Notes under the pieces: generated by a model
Seen by the model: the letters and a program-made list of their open reading frames with translations, nothing else
Database searches by the model: none
Told to the model about the DNA's origin: nothing
Program-made: the position numbers and the translations under genes
In this document: positions 6,165 through 12,301 of the stretch, piece after piece
How positions within the stretch are numbered: position 1 is the first letter of the stretch
Layout: each line of letters starts with the position of its first letter
Assembly: GCA_008501785.1 (NCBI GenBank)
Contig: QQUD01000403.1
Location: 1-12,301 of the forward strand
Direction: 5' to 3'
Length of the DNA: 12,301 nucleotides
From: Chloroflexota bacterium
GTDB lineage: Bacteria; Chloroflexota; Anaerolineae; Promineifilales; Promineifilaceae

Positions 6165-8330
6165 ATGTCCGATTCATTGCCGGAAAACGGGGACGCCAAA
6201 CAACTGTTTTCTGATTTCACCCCGCCTACTTACGAAGAATGGGTTGCCGCGACTGTCCAATCACTGAAGGGTCGCCCATTTGACAAACTCGCATCACAAA
6301 CGGATGAAGGTATCACCCTACAACCGATGTATCGCCAGGAGAACATTGCTGACTTGCCCCATCTGGACACACTGCCTGGGCAATTCCCGTTTGTGCGTGG
6401 CACAAGTTCGCCGGATCAACAAGCGCCATGGTTGATTACGCAAGAGCTGTCACACAGTACCCCGGCTGCATACAATGCTGCATTAAAAAATAATATTGCC
6501 CTGGGACAAACGGCCGTTTTCCTCACCTTCGATCCCCCCACCCTACAAGGCCTCGATCCCGACCAATCATCTGATTCACTAGTTGGATTTGGTGGTTTGT
6601 CGTTGTCATCACTGGCGGATGTGGCACGATTATTTGATGGTATTGACATAACCAAAACACCAGTCATGATGCAGCCAGAAAAGGCGTTTTTCCCCCTATC
6701 TGCCCTGTTCATCGCCTATTTTGAGGGAGCAAACATCGACTTATCTGCACTTTCAGGCTGTGCAGGGGTTGATCCATTAGGCATTTTGGTGCGGCGCGGC
6801 ATGTCATGGCCCATAGGAGAAACCTATGACCGATTGGTGCAGATTGTGCGCTGGTCCGCAGCCAACGCACCCGGTTTCCAGCCGATTGGCGTTTTTACCG
6901 ACAATTATCACGATTCTGGTGCAAATGCGGTGCAGGAATTGGCGTTTGGGATGGCAACGGCCGTTTCCTACATCCGCGCCCTGCAAGATCGGGGTATCGA
7001 GGTTGATGAAGCGGCTAGCTCCATCCGCTTTATATTCGCCATTGGCAGCAACTTCTTCATGGAAGTTGCCAAACTGCGAGCCGCACGGATGGTTTGGGCA
7101 CAAATTGTGGCTGCATTTGGAGGCAGCGAAGATGCACAAAAATTGCGAATGCACACGCGCACATCTAGCTTTAACAAAACGAAGGCAGACCCGTATGTGA
7201 ATATGCTGCGGGTCACAACTGAAGCATTTGCAGGCGCGGTTGGTGGTACGGACAGTCAGCACGTTGCGCCTTTCAATGAAACGAGTGGTTCGCCTGACGA
7301 CTTTTCGCAGCGTATTGCGCGCAATGTGCAAATTATTTTGCAAGAAGAAGCGAACTTGACGCAGCTAACCGACCCGGCTGGCGGCTCTTATTACATTGAA
7401 TTTTTAACGGATCAAATCGCAAACAAATCGTGGGAGATGTTCCAAGAAATTGAAGCAAACAGCGGCATGTTGGCAGCGCTGGAAGCTGGCTTACCGCAGG
7501 AGTGGGTGTTGGAAACGGCCGTTTCTCGCGCAAAAAACCTGGCAACACGGAATCATGTGTTGGTTGGGACAAATATGTATCCGAATTTAGAAGAGGAAAA
7601 ACAAAAAACAAAAAACGGAAAACAAAAAACGGAAAACGAAAGACGCGCAACCATTAACAGTCAACAATTAATAATTAACCAGTCTGATCTGGGGTCGTTG
7701 GTGGAGGCGTCGCAGGCTGGGGCGACGTTAGGGCAGCTTTGGGGGATTCAGCCAGAGCCGGGGATAATGGCGTATGACATTCCCATGTTTCCGAGACAGC
7801 GATTGGCACGGCCGTTTGAGGCATTGCGTGAAAAGGCTGAGGTGTATTGGGCGGAACAGGGGCACTGTCCGCGTATTTTTATGGCAAATATTGGGCCATT
7901 GGCGAACCATAAACCGCGTGCTGATTTTTCGGTAGGCTTTTTTGAGGTTGGTGGGTTTGAAATGATGCGGACTGATGGGTTTGACGATGTGGATGCGGCG
8001 GTGGATGCTGTGGTGGCGAGTGGTGAAACGGCCGTTATCATCTGCGGCACCGATGCTGACTACCCCCTCTTTGTTCCCCCATTCGTGCAGCAATTAAAAG
8101 ACAAACAGCCGGAAGCGACCGTCATTCTCGCAGGCTATCCCAAAGCACATGTTGAATCATTTAAGGCAGCTGGGGTGGATATTTTCATTCACATCAAAGC
8201 AGATTGCCTGAAAATAAACCAAACTTTGCAATCAAAAATATTCGCAAAACAGCAGGATAAATCTAAACCCAAGCCAAAAAATTCAATTGACTCTAATTTA
8301 ATCTTACCAGATATAGATTCTTTATTTTGA
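6165..8330 (+). CDS. mutA: Methylmalonyl-CoA mutase small subunit
   Basis: This 721-residue protein is the non-catalytic partner of the heterodimeric methylmalonyl-CoA mutase, which interconverts (R)-methylmalonyl-CoA and succinyl-CoA. The N-terminal TIM-barrel domain (about 45-470) carries family marks also seen in MutB: LQPMYR (52-57), GQFPFVRGTS, FAIGSNFFMEVAKLRAAR (291-308), QRIARNVQIILQEE, and DPAGGSYYIE (403-412). The Tyr of the catalytic RQYAG loop in MutB is replaced (ITQEL, 91-95). The C-terminal B12-like domain (about 568-690) has GPLANHKP where MutB has GQDGHDRG, so it cannot ligate cobalamin in the usual way; both losses are normal for small subunits. Residues about 478-505 are a Lys/Asn/Gln-rich insertion encoded by a heptanucleotide repeat, in the linker between the domains. 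The last 25 residues form an unusual Lys/Pro-rich tail (KSKPKPKNS). It opens a same-strand run with an AKR, a nuclease and mutB. Confidence 0.93.
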   Translation: MSDSLPENGDAKQLFSDFTPPTYEEWVAATVQSLKGRPFDKLASQTDEGITLQPMYRQENIADLPHLDTLPGQFPFVRGTSSPDQQAPWLITQELSHSTPAAYNAALKNNIALGQTAVFLTFDPPTLQGLDPDQSSDSLVGFGGLSLSSLADVARLFDGIDITKTPVMMQPEKAFFPLSALFIAYFEGANIDLSALSGCAGVDPLGILVRRGMSWPIGETYDRLVQIVRWSAANAPGFQPIGVFTDNYHDSGANAVQELAFGMATAVSYIRALQDRGIEVDEAASSIRFIFAIGSNFFMEVAKLRAARMVWAQIVAAFGGSEDAQKLRMHTRTSSFNKTKADPYVNMLRVTTEAFAGAVGGTDSQHVAPFNETSGSPDDFSQRIARNVQIILQEEANLTQLTDPAGGSYYIEFLTDQIANKSWEMFQEIEANSGMLAALEAGLPQEWVLETAVSRAKNLATRNHVLVGTNMYPNLEEEKQKTKNGKQKTENERRATINSQQLIINQSDLGSLVEASQAGATLGQLWGIQPEPGIMAYDIPMFPRQRLARPFEALREKAEVYWAEQGHCPRIFMANIGPLANHKPRADFSVGFFEVGGFEMMRTDGFDDVDAAVDAVVASGETAVIICGTDADYPLFVPPFVQQLKDKQPEATVILAGYPKAHVESFKAAGVDIFIHIKADCLKINQTLQSKIFAKQQDKSKPKPKNSIDSNLILPDIDSLF
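7597..7680 (+). repeat. Heptanucleotide tandem repeat, 12 units, inside mutA
   Basis: A cytosine, nearly always in AAC, recurs exactly every 7 nt at 7602, 7609, 7616, 7623, 7630, 7637, 7644, 7651, 7658, 7665 and 7679; position 7672 has T. The first half is built of AAACAAA and AAACGGA units, the second of ATTAACA, GTCAACA, ATTAATA and ATTAACC. The total is 84 bp, a multiple of both 7 and 3, so the mutA frame is kept. It resembles the short tandemly repeated heptamers described from heterocystous cyanobacteria, though here it is inside a gene. Confidence 0.85.
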
Positions 8331-8346
8331 GCTATCATAAGCTACG

Positions 8347-8426
8347 GTCATTCCGAGGTCCTCCGAGGAATCCCAAGTACTCGTCTGACTAAAACGCAGG
8401 GATTTCTCGGAAGACCTCGAAATGAC
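8347..8426. repeat. Imperfect long inverted repeat downstream of mutA
   Basis: The 28-nt left arm (8347-8374, starting GTCATTCCGAGGTC) pairs with 8399-8426 (ending GACCTCGAAATGAC) at 25 of 28 positions around a 24-nt loop. Pairing weakly extends outwards on both sides (AAGC near 8338-8342 with GCTT near 8429-8432). There is no T tract after the right arm, so it is not a standard intrinsic terminator. A dispersed REP/MITE-like palindrome that could also stabilise the mutA mRNA 3' end is the likeliest reading. Nothing else is seen in the 155-bp gap except the AKR ribosome binding site. Confidence 0.75.
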
Positions 8427-8485
8427 ATGGCTTTAGAAGTGTAGAAGAGAAACATGCGTTTTTCTTCAAAAAAAGGAAGCATGAA

Positions 8486-9343
8486 ATGATTGAAAAAATC
8501 CCATTTGGCAGAACTGGTCAAGTTAGCACTCGCACTCTGTTTGGTGCTGCGGCACTCGGGAGATGTTCACAGGCGGAGGCGGATCAAGTATTGGATTTAC
8601 TGCTTGAATATGGTGTGAACCATATCGATGTTGCCGCTTCCTACGGCGATGCCGAACTGCGCGTTGGTCCCTGGTTGAAGCAGCACCGCGAAAAATTCTT
8701 CTTGGCGACCAAAACCGAAAACCGCACCTATCAAGGTGCAAAAGAAGAGCTTCATAAATCTTTGGAACGCATGCAAACAGATCACGTTGATTTGTGGCAA
8801 ATGCATATCCTGGTTGATCCGGATGAATGGGAAACAGCAATGGGTCCCGGTGGTGCGCTGGAGGCATTTATCGAAGCAAGGGAGCAAGGATTGGTTCGCT
8901 TTTTAGGCGTGACTGGGCATGGCGTGACCGTTGCAGACATGCATCTAAAAAGCCTGGAGCGTCACGATTTTGATTCGGTACTGCTCCCATACAACCCAAC
9001 GATGATGCAGAATGAGGTGTATGTGAAGGGGTTTGAGAAGTTAACGGCCGTTTGCCAACAGCGCAACGTCGCCATTCAAACCATCAAAGCCCTCTCTCGC
9101 GGACCCTGGGGCAACAAACCCAAAATCTACAACACCTGGTACGAACCCTTCACCAGCCAGGAAGAAATCGATCTGGCCGTACATTGGGTGCTCAGCCAAC
9201 CCGGCGTCTTCCTCAACACCGCAGGCGACATCACCCTGCTGCCCAAAGTTCTCAACGCCGCCAGCCGCTTCGACCCAGCAACAAATCAAGCCGACATCGC
9301 CGCCAAAATGACCTCTGTTACTATGGAGCCGCTTTTTGTATAG
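8486..9343 (+). CDS. Aldo/keto reductase family oxidoreductase
   Basis: This 285-residue protein belongs to the aldo/keto reductase superfamily, NAD(P)H-dependent (alpha/beta)8-barrel enzymes that reduce carbonyls. The catalytic tetrad is complete at the usual spacing: Asp48 and Tyr53 (HIDVAASYG), Lys76 (LATKTENR) and His107 (DLWQMHIL). The N-terminal [20 protein letters not shown] is typical of bacterial AKRs. The end is shorter than in many relatives, and the cofactor loop is not clear enough to tell NADH from NADPH. The start at 8486 is supported by AAGGAAG (8473-8479) 6 nt upstream; an ATG at 8481 is out of frame and closed after two codons. It lies 155 bp after mutA. Its substrate is unknown, and a link with propionate metabolism is only suggested by position. 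One ACGGCCGT motif occurs at 9044. Confidence 0.9.
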   Translation: MIEKIPFGRTGQVSTRTLFGAAALGRCSQAEADQVLDLLLEYGVNHIDVAASYGDAELRVGPWLKQHREKFFLATKTENRTYQGAKEELHKSLERMQTDHVDLWQMHILVDPDEWETAMGPGGALEAFIEAREQGLVRFLGVTGHGVTVADMHLKSLERHDFDSVLLPYNPTMMQNEVYVKGFEKLTAVCQQRNVAIQTIKALSRGPWGNKPKIYNTWYEPFTSQEEIDLAVHWVLSQPGVFLNTAGDITLLPKVLNAASRFDPATNQADIAAKMTSVTMEPLFV

Positions 9344-9350
9344 AAGAAAA

Positions 9351-9389
9351 AAGAGAATTGGACGCAGATTTTCATGATGAACGCAGATT
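9351..9389 (+). repeat. Left terminal repeat of the nuclease cassette
   Basis: It contains AAGAGAATT followed by GGACGCAGATT (9360-9370), and a second ACGCAGATT at 9381-9389, 19 nt downstream of the first unit. It ends 12 nt before the nuclease ATG, so the purine-rich GGAAGAAGAG that serves as ribosome binding site directly adjoins it. Confidence 0.65.
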
Positions 9390-9401
9390 AGGAAGAAGAG
9401 A

Positions 9402-9809
9402 ATGAGTTATAAATATTCAGATTTGACCGGGGAAATACTTGGGGCGTTTTATGACGTTTATAACGATCTTGGATATGGCTTTTTAGAAAAGGTTTACGAG
9501 AATGCGCTTGCAATTGAACTAAGGGTGCGTGGTTTTATCGTTGATCAACAAAAACCGATTCATGTTCATTACCGAAAGCAAGTTATCGGTGAATATTTTG
9601 CTGATTTAATTGTTAACGATCTAATAATTCTTGAATTAAAAGCGGCTAGATCAATCGGAAAAAAGCATGAAGCCCAATTACTAAATTACTTAAAGGCAAC
9701 AAAATACGAGGTTGGTCTTCTCTTAAATTTTGGCCCACTACCTAAACAAGTCCGCAAAGCCTTCGACAACCACAACAAACCGCATCTTTTCACCGAGACA
9801 ATATCATGA
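9402..9809 (+). CDS. GxxExxY family predicted PD-(D/E)XK nuclease
   Basis: This 135-residue protein matches the GxxExxY family (TIGR04256; PD-(D/E)XK nuclease superfamily 3) over its whole length. The naming motif is Gly26-x-x-Glu29-x-x-Tyr32 (GFLEKVYENAL). The nuclease core shows Asp68 (FADLIVND) and Glu78-x-Lys80 (ILELKAARS), then the conserved HEAQLLNYLKAT (89-100) and VGLLLNFGP (104-112). All expected acidic and Lys residues are present, so it could be catalytically active, although to my knowledge no activity or biological role is established for the family. The gene starts at 9402 behind GGAAGAAGAG and lies between inverted repeats of a possible small mobile cassette. It is AT-richer than its neighbours and lacks the ACGGCCGT motif common in them, which fits a separate origin. 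Confidence 0.88.
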   Translation: MSYKYSDLTGEILGAFYDVYNDLGYGFLEKVYENALAIELRVRGFIVDQQKPIHVHYRKQVIGEYFADLIVNDLIILELKAARSIGKKHEAQLLNYLKATKYEVGLLLNFGPLPKQVRKAFDNHNKPHLFTETIS

Positions 9810-9822
9810 AAAACAATCTCTT

Positions 9823-9862
9823 AATCAGCGTCATCTGCGTTAATCTGCGTCCCATTTCTCTT
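9823..9862 (-). repeat. Right terminal repeat of the nuclease cassette
   Basis: AATCAGCGT (9823), ATCTGCGT (9833) and AATCTGCGT (9842) repeat at 9-10 nt spacing, then CCCATTTCTCTT completes the inverted copy of the left end. It starts 13 nt after the nuclease stop codon and ends 35 nt before mutB. Confidence 0.65.
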
Positions 9863-9897
9863 ATTTACGATGCCACAAATCACCTCTGGAGCAAATT

Positions 9898-12090
9898 ATG
9901 AAACAACCAGATTTCACAAATATTGATTTCAAACCACAACCTACCAAGAAGTTAAGCTATGATGATTGGCGCAAGCAGGTTGAGTCCGAAACGGGTCAGT
10001 CGCCTGAGGATGCGGTGTGGCAGACGTTAGAGCAGATTCCAATACGGCCGTTTTACACAAAACCAGACCTCACCCACATGGAACACCTCGACTTCGCGTC
10101 AGGCATCCCGCCATTTTTGCGTGGTCCGTACCCGGCCATGTATGCCGTGCGCCCCTGGACCGTGCGTCAATATGCGGGATTCAGCACTGCCGAAGAAAGC
10201 AACGCCTTTTACCGGCGCAATCTGGCCGCAGGGCAAAAAGGGTTGTCCATTGCCTTTGACTTGGCAACCCATCGCGGCTACGACTCCGATCACCAACGCG
10301 TGGAAGGTGATGTGGGCAAGGCTGGCGTGGCCATCGATTCCATTCTTGACATGCGAATCTTGTTTGATGGCATTCCGCTCGACAAAATGTCTGTGTCCAT
10401 GACAATGAATGGCGCGGTGCTGCCTGTGCTGGCGTTCTACATCGTTGCCGCCGAAGAGCAAGGTGTGCCGCATGAAAAATTAACCGGCACGATTCAAAAC
10501 GACATTCTCAAAGAGTACATGGTGCGCAACACCTACATTTACCCACCCACCCCATCGATGCGGATTATTGGCGACATCTTTGCCTACACCGCCAAAGAGA
10601 TGCCGCGCTTCAACAGCATCAGCATCTCCGGCTATCACATGCAAGAAGCAGGTGCTACCGCCGACATCGAACTGGCCTACACGCTGGCCGACGGGCTAGA
10701 ATATGTGCGGGCAGGCATCGACGCAGGCATGAACATCGACGCCTTCGCGCCACGCCTTTCATTTTTCTGGGCAATTGGCATGAACTACTTCATGGAAATT
10801 GCCAAAATGCGGGCTGCGAGAATGCTGTGGGCTAAAATCATTAAGCAGTTCAATCCACAAAACAATAAATCGATGGCGCTGCGCACTCACAGCCAAACTT
10901 CTGGCTGGAGTCTGACTGAGCAAGACCCATTCAACAACGTGGCTCGTACCTGCATTGAAGCGATGGCCGCCGCCCTGGGTCACACGCAATCGCTGCACAC
11001 CAATGCACTCGACGAAGCCATTGCGCTGCCCACCGACTTCTCAGCCCGGATTGCGCGGAATACGCAGCTTTATTTGCAGCATGAAACAGGCATTACCAAT
11101 GTGGTGGACCCGTGGGGTGGCTCGTATTATGTGGAAACCTTGACGCACGAATTAGCTCATCGCGCCTGGGCACATATCGAAGAGGTTGAAGCGTTGGGCG
11201 GCATGGCAAAAGCGTTAGAAACGGGCTTGCCGAAAATGCGAATCGAGGAAGCGGCCGCACGCCGGCAGGCTCACATCGATTCCGGTCAAGAAACGATTGT
11301 GGGGCTGAACAAGTACCGGCTGGATGAGGAAGCCCCAATTGATATTTTGGAAGTGGACAATACGGCCGTTCGCCGTGCCCAAATTGAGCGTTTGCAGCTG
11401 CTACGCGCCAATCGGGATGCAGCTGCGGTTGAACATGCTTTGTTTGCACTTACCGAAGCGGCTGAAACAGGCTCTGGCAATTTGTTGGAGCTGGCGGTGA
11501 ATGCAGCCCGCGCCCGCGCCAGTTTAGGTGAAATTTCGGATGCGTTGGAGAAGGTTTACGGCCGTCACAAAGCCGTCGTGCGTTCTATCTCTGGCGTCTA
11601 TCGCAGTGAGTTTGGAGAAATGGATGATATTGAAACCGTGCGCCGCATGGCAGATGAATTTGAAGAGGTGGAAGGCCGCCGCCCTCGCATCATGGTTGCC
11701 AAAATGGGCCAGGATGGACATGACCGTGGCGCAAAGGTGATTGCAACAGCGTTTGCCGATTTGGGTTTTGATGTGGACATTGGGCCGCTGTTCCAAACAC
11801 CAGATGAAGTGGCAAAACAAGCCGTGGAAAATGATGTGCATGTGGTGGGCATTAGCTCACTCGCGGCGGGTCACAAGACGCTGCTGCCGCAGTTGGTGCA
11901 GAAGTTGGGGGAATACGGCCGTTCCGACATCATGGTCGTCATCGGTGGCGTGATTCCGGCCCAAGATTATCAATTCCTTTACGACAACGGCGCAGCTGCC
12001 ATCTTTGGTCCTGGCACAGTGATTCCCGTCGCTGCCCAAAAAGTTATTAAAGAGTTACAGAATCGCCTTGGATTCAATAATTATATTTGA
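9898..12090 (+). CDS. mutB: Methylmalonyl-CoA mutase large (catalytic, B12-binding) subunit
   Basis: This complete 730-residue protein is the catalytic subunit of adenosylcobalamin-dependent methylmalonyl-CoA mutase, which rearranges methylmalonyl-CoA and succinyl-CoA. The TIM-barrel domain carries Arg85 and Tyr92 ([13 protein letters not shown]), Arg210 ([10 protein letters not shown]) and Tyr246-His247 ([16 protein letters not shown]), which I equate with Arg82, Tyr89, Arg207 and Tyr243/His244 of the Propionibacterium enzyme. The C-terminal Rossmann domain (about 593-725) has the base-off cobalamin motif Asp606-x-His608-x-x-Gly611 ([10 protein letters not shown]), SS at 653-654 ([16 protein letters not shown]) and VIGGVIP. 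Length and order are standard for the family. The ATG at 9898 follows TGGAG (9887-9891) at 6 nt; an ATG at 9870 is out of frame. The partner mutA lies about 1.57 kb upstream, separated by an AKR and the nuclease cassette, so stoichiometric co-expression cannot rest on translational coupling. No MeaB chaperone or epimerase is in the window. Confidence 0.97.
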   Translation: MKQPDFTNIDFKPQPTKKLSYDDWRKQVESETGQSPEDAVWQTLEQIPIRPFYTKPDLTHMEHLDFASGIPPFLRGPYPAMYAVRPWTVRQYAGFSTAEESNAFYRRNLAAGQKGLSIAFDLATHRGYDSDHQRVEGDVGKAGVAIDSILDMRILFDGIPLDKMSVSMTMNGAVLPVLAFYIVAAEEQGVPHEKLTGTIQNDILKEYMVRNTYIYPPTPSMRIIGDIFAYTAKEMPRFNSISISGYHMQEAGATADIELAYTLADGLEYVRAGIDAGMNIDAFAPRLSFFWAIGMNYFMEIAKMRAARMLWAKIIKQFNPQNNKSMALRTHSQTSGWSLTEQDPFNNVARTCIEAMAAALGHTQSLHTNALDEAIALPTDFSARIARNTQLYLQHETGITNVVDPWGGSYYVETLTHELAHRAWAHIEEVEALGGMAKALETGLPKMRIEEAAARRQAHIDSGQETIVGLNKYRLDEEAPIDILEVDNTAVRRAQIERLQLLRANRDAAAVEHALFALTEAAETGSGNLLELAVNAARARASLGEISDALEKVYGRHKAVVRSISGVYRSEFGEMDDIETVRRMADEFEEVEGRRPRIMVAKMGQDGHDRGAKVIATAFADLGFDVDIGPLFQTPDEVAKQAVENDVHVVGISSLAAGHKTLLPQLVQKLGEYGRSDIMVVIGGVIPAQDYQFLYDNGAAAIFGPGTVIPVAAQKVIKELQNRLGFNNYI

Positions 12091-12104
12091 GATTTACATT
12101 ACCG

Positions 12105-12162
12105 GTAGGGGCGCACCCTTGTGGTCGCCCAGTCGAGGGCGACCACAAGGGTGCGCCCCTAC
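12105..12162. repeat. Perfect 26-bp inverted repeat downstream of mutB
   Basis: Arms 12105-12130 (starting GTAGGGGCGCACCC) and 12137-12162 are perfect reverse complements around the 6-nt loop AGTCGA, beginning 14 nt after the mutB stop. The GC-rich stem is extremely stable, but no T tract follows (ACAATTGACG), so it is not a textbook intrinsic terminator. It looks like a dispersed palindromic element of the GTAGGGGCG...CGCCCCTAC kind. It may still limit read-through or protect the mutB transcript. The remaining gap to 12249 is AT-rich without other features. Confidence 0.85.
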
Positions 12163-12249
12163 AATTGACGATTTCCCATGAAATCCCAAAGAGCCATCTT
12201 TGTTTAAGCAATTGTTGCATTTCACTTTCAAAACCTTTAAAGTTTCTTC

Positions 12250-12301
12250 ATGCCTGTTATTCAATCTGAAAATCTGACAAAGGTATATCGTTTGGCCCAG
12301 A
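12250..12301 (+). CDS. ABC transporter ATP-binding protein, N-terminus only
   Basis: The last 52 bases open a frame reading MPVIQSENLTKVYRLAQ. The E-N-L-T-K-V-Y-R pattern is the standard first beta-strand region of ABC ATPases (the IxxxNLTKxY segment before the A-loop). The Walker A motif would lie beyond the window edge. No strong Shine-Dalgarno sequence precedes the ATG. Transported substrate and partner permease cannot be inferred from 17 residues. Confidence 0.65.
   Translation, partial: MPVIQSENLTKVYRLAQ

Larger units (their letters stand above)
9351..9862. mobile_element. Candidate 512-bp cassette: GxxExxY nuclease gene bounded by inverted repeats
   Basis: The GxxExxY gene sits between near-perfect terminal inverted repeats: 9351-9370 and 9842-9862 match, after reverse complementing, at 19 of 20 positions with one extra base. 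Inside each end the unit ACGCAGATT is repeated (9362 and 9381 on the left; 9823, 9833 and 9842 inverted on the right, with small variation). No transposase and no obvious target-site duplication are present. The cassette separates the AKR gene from mutB. That it is mobile is inference from its structure and from my recollection that GCGTNATCTGCGTTAATCTGCGTCC-like repeats are dispersed in many environmental genomes. Confidence 0.55.
6510..11922. repeat. Dispersed octamer palindrome ACGGCCGT, ten copies
   Basis: Exact ACGGCCGT starts at 6510, 6957, 7515, 7808, 8028, 9044, 10044, 11362, 11558 and 11915. Most copies extend towards AACGGCCGTTT. Chance predicts about 0.1 copy in a stretch this long. 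Copies fall in all three coding phases, read as Thr-Ala-Val (six), Arg-Pro-Phe (two) or Tyr-Gly-Arg (two), which argues for a DNA-level cause. None occurs in 1-6500. Confidence 0.8.

Noticed and set aside
6804..7343. 179-codon minus-strand ORF inside mutA
   Set aside because: It is antisense to the conserved MutA barrel, with Cys/Arg/His-rich nonsense composition.
12105..12162. Intrinsic transcription terminator for mutB
   Set aside because: The stem is strong but no U tract follows; a dispersed palindrome is the better label, although it may still affect transcription.
12087..12269. 60-codon + strand ORF starting in the mutB stop region
   Set aside because: Its N-terminal half is simply the translated 26-bp palindrome (12105-12162), there is no ribosome binding site, and it overlaps the much better ABC ATPase start at 12250.

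Overview
The window looks like a piece of a Chloroflexota chromosome (Anaerolineae or a relative). This rests on family-level impressions, not a search: a lipoprotein with a Pro/Thr linker of the PTPTATNTP kind, a giant Asn/Gly-rich secreted beta-helix protein ending in FLPVVIK, a two-subunit methylmalonyl-CoA mutase, and abundant intergenic palindromes.

Layout. Positions 1-3677 (+) hold the 3' part of a very large surface protein: CSLREA-type motif, right-handed beta-helix, vWA-like domain and Ig-like domains. Its true start lies outside the window, and a frame change appears to sit at about nt 17-23. Positions 3700-4291 hold a decayed Tn3-family transposase fragment with an internal stop. 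Positions 4304-5443 (-) encode a lipoprotein with an alpha/beta-hydrolase-like domain that appears to have lost its catalytic triad. An intergenic region of about 0.7 kb follows. It ends in a sigma70-type promoter (CTGACA, 17 nt, TATAAT) preceded by a CRP/FNR-like palindrome at the class II position.

From 6165 to the end every gene is on the + strand: mutA (small subunit of methylmalonyl-CoA mutase), an aldo/keto reductase, a GxxExxY-family predicted nuclease bounded by inverted repeats, mutB (large catalytic, B12-binding subunit), and the first 17 codons of an ABC transporter ATPase. MutA and MutB should form the heterodimer that interconverts methylmalonyl-CoA and succinyl-CoA in propionate metabolism. 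Their genes, normally adjacent, are separated here by about 1.57 kb.

The most unusual signals are at DNA level. (1) The palindrome ACGGCCGT occurs ten times between 6510 and 11922, in all three reading phases, and never in the first 6.5 kb. (2) A 12-unit heptanucleotide repeat (84 bp, so in frame) lies inside mutA, in the linker between its two domains. (3) The GxxExxY nuclease gene forms a 512-bp cassette with near-perfect 20-bp terminal inverted repeats built from ACGCAGATT units. (4) Two long hairpin repeats follow mutA and mutB. No rRNA, tRNA or CRISPR array was seen.
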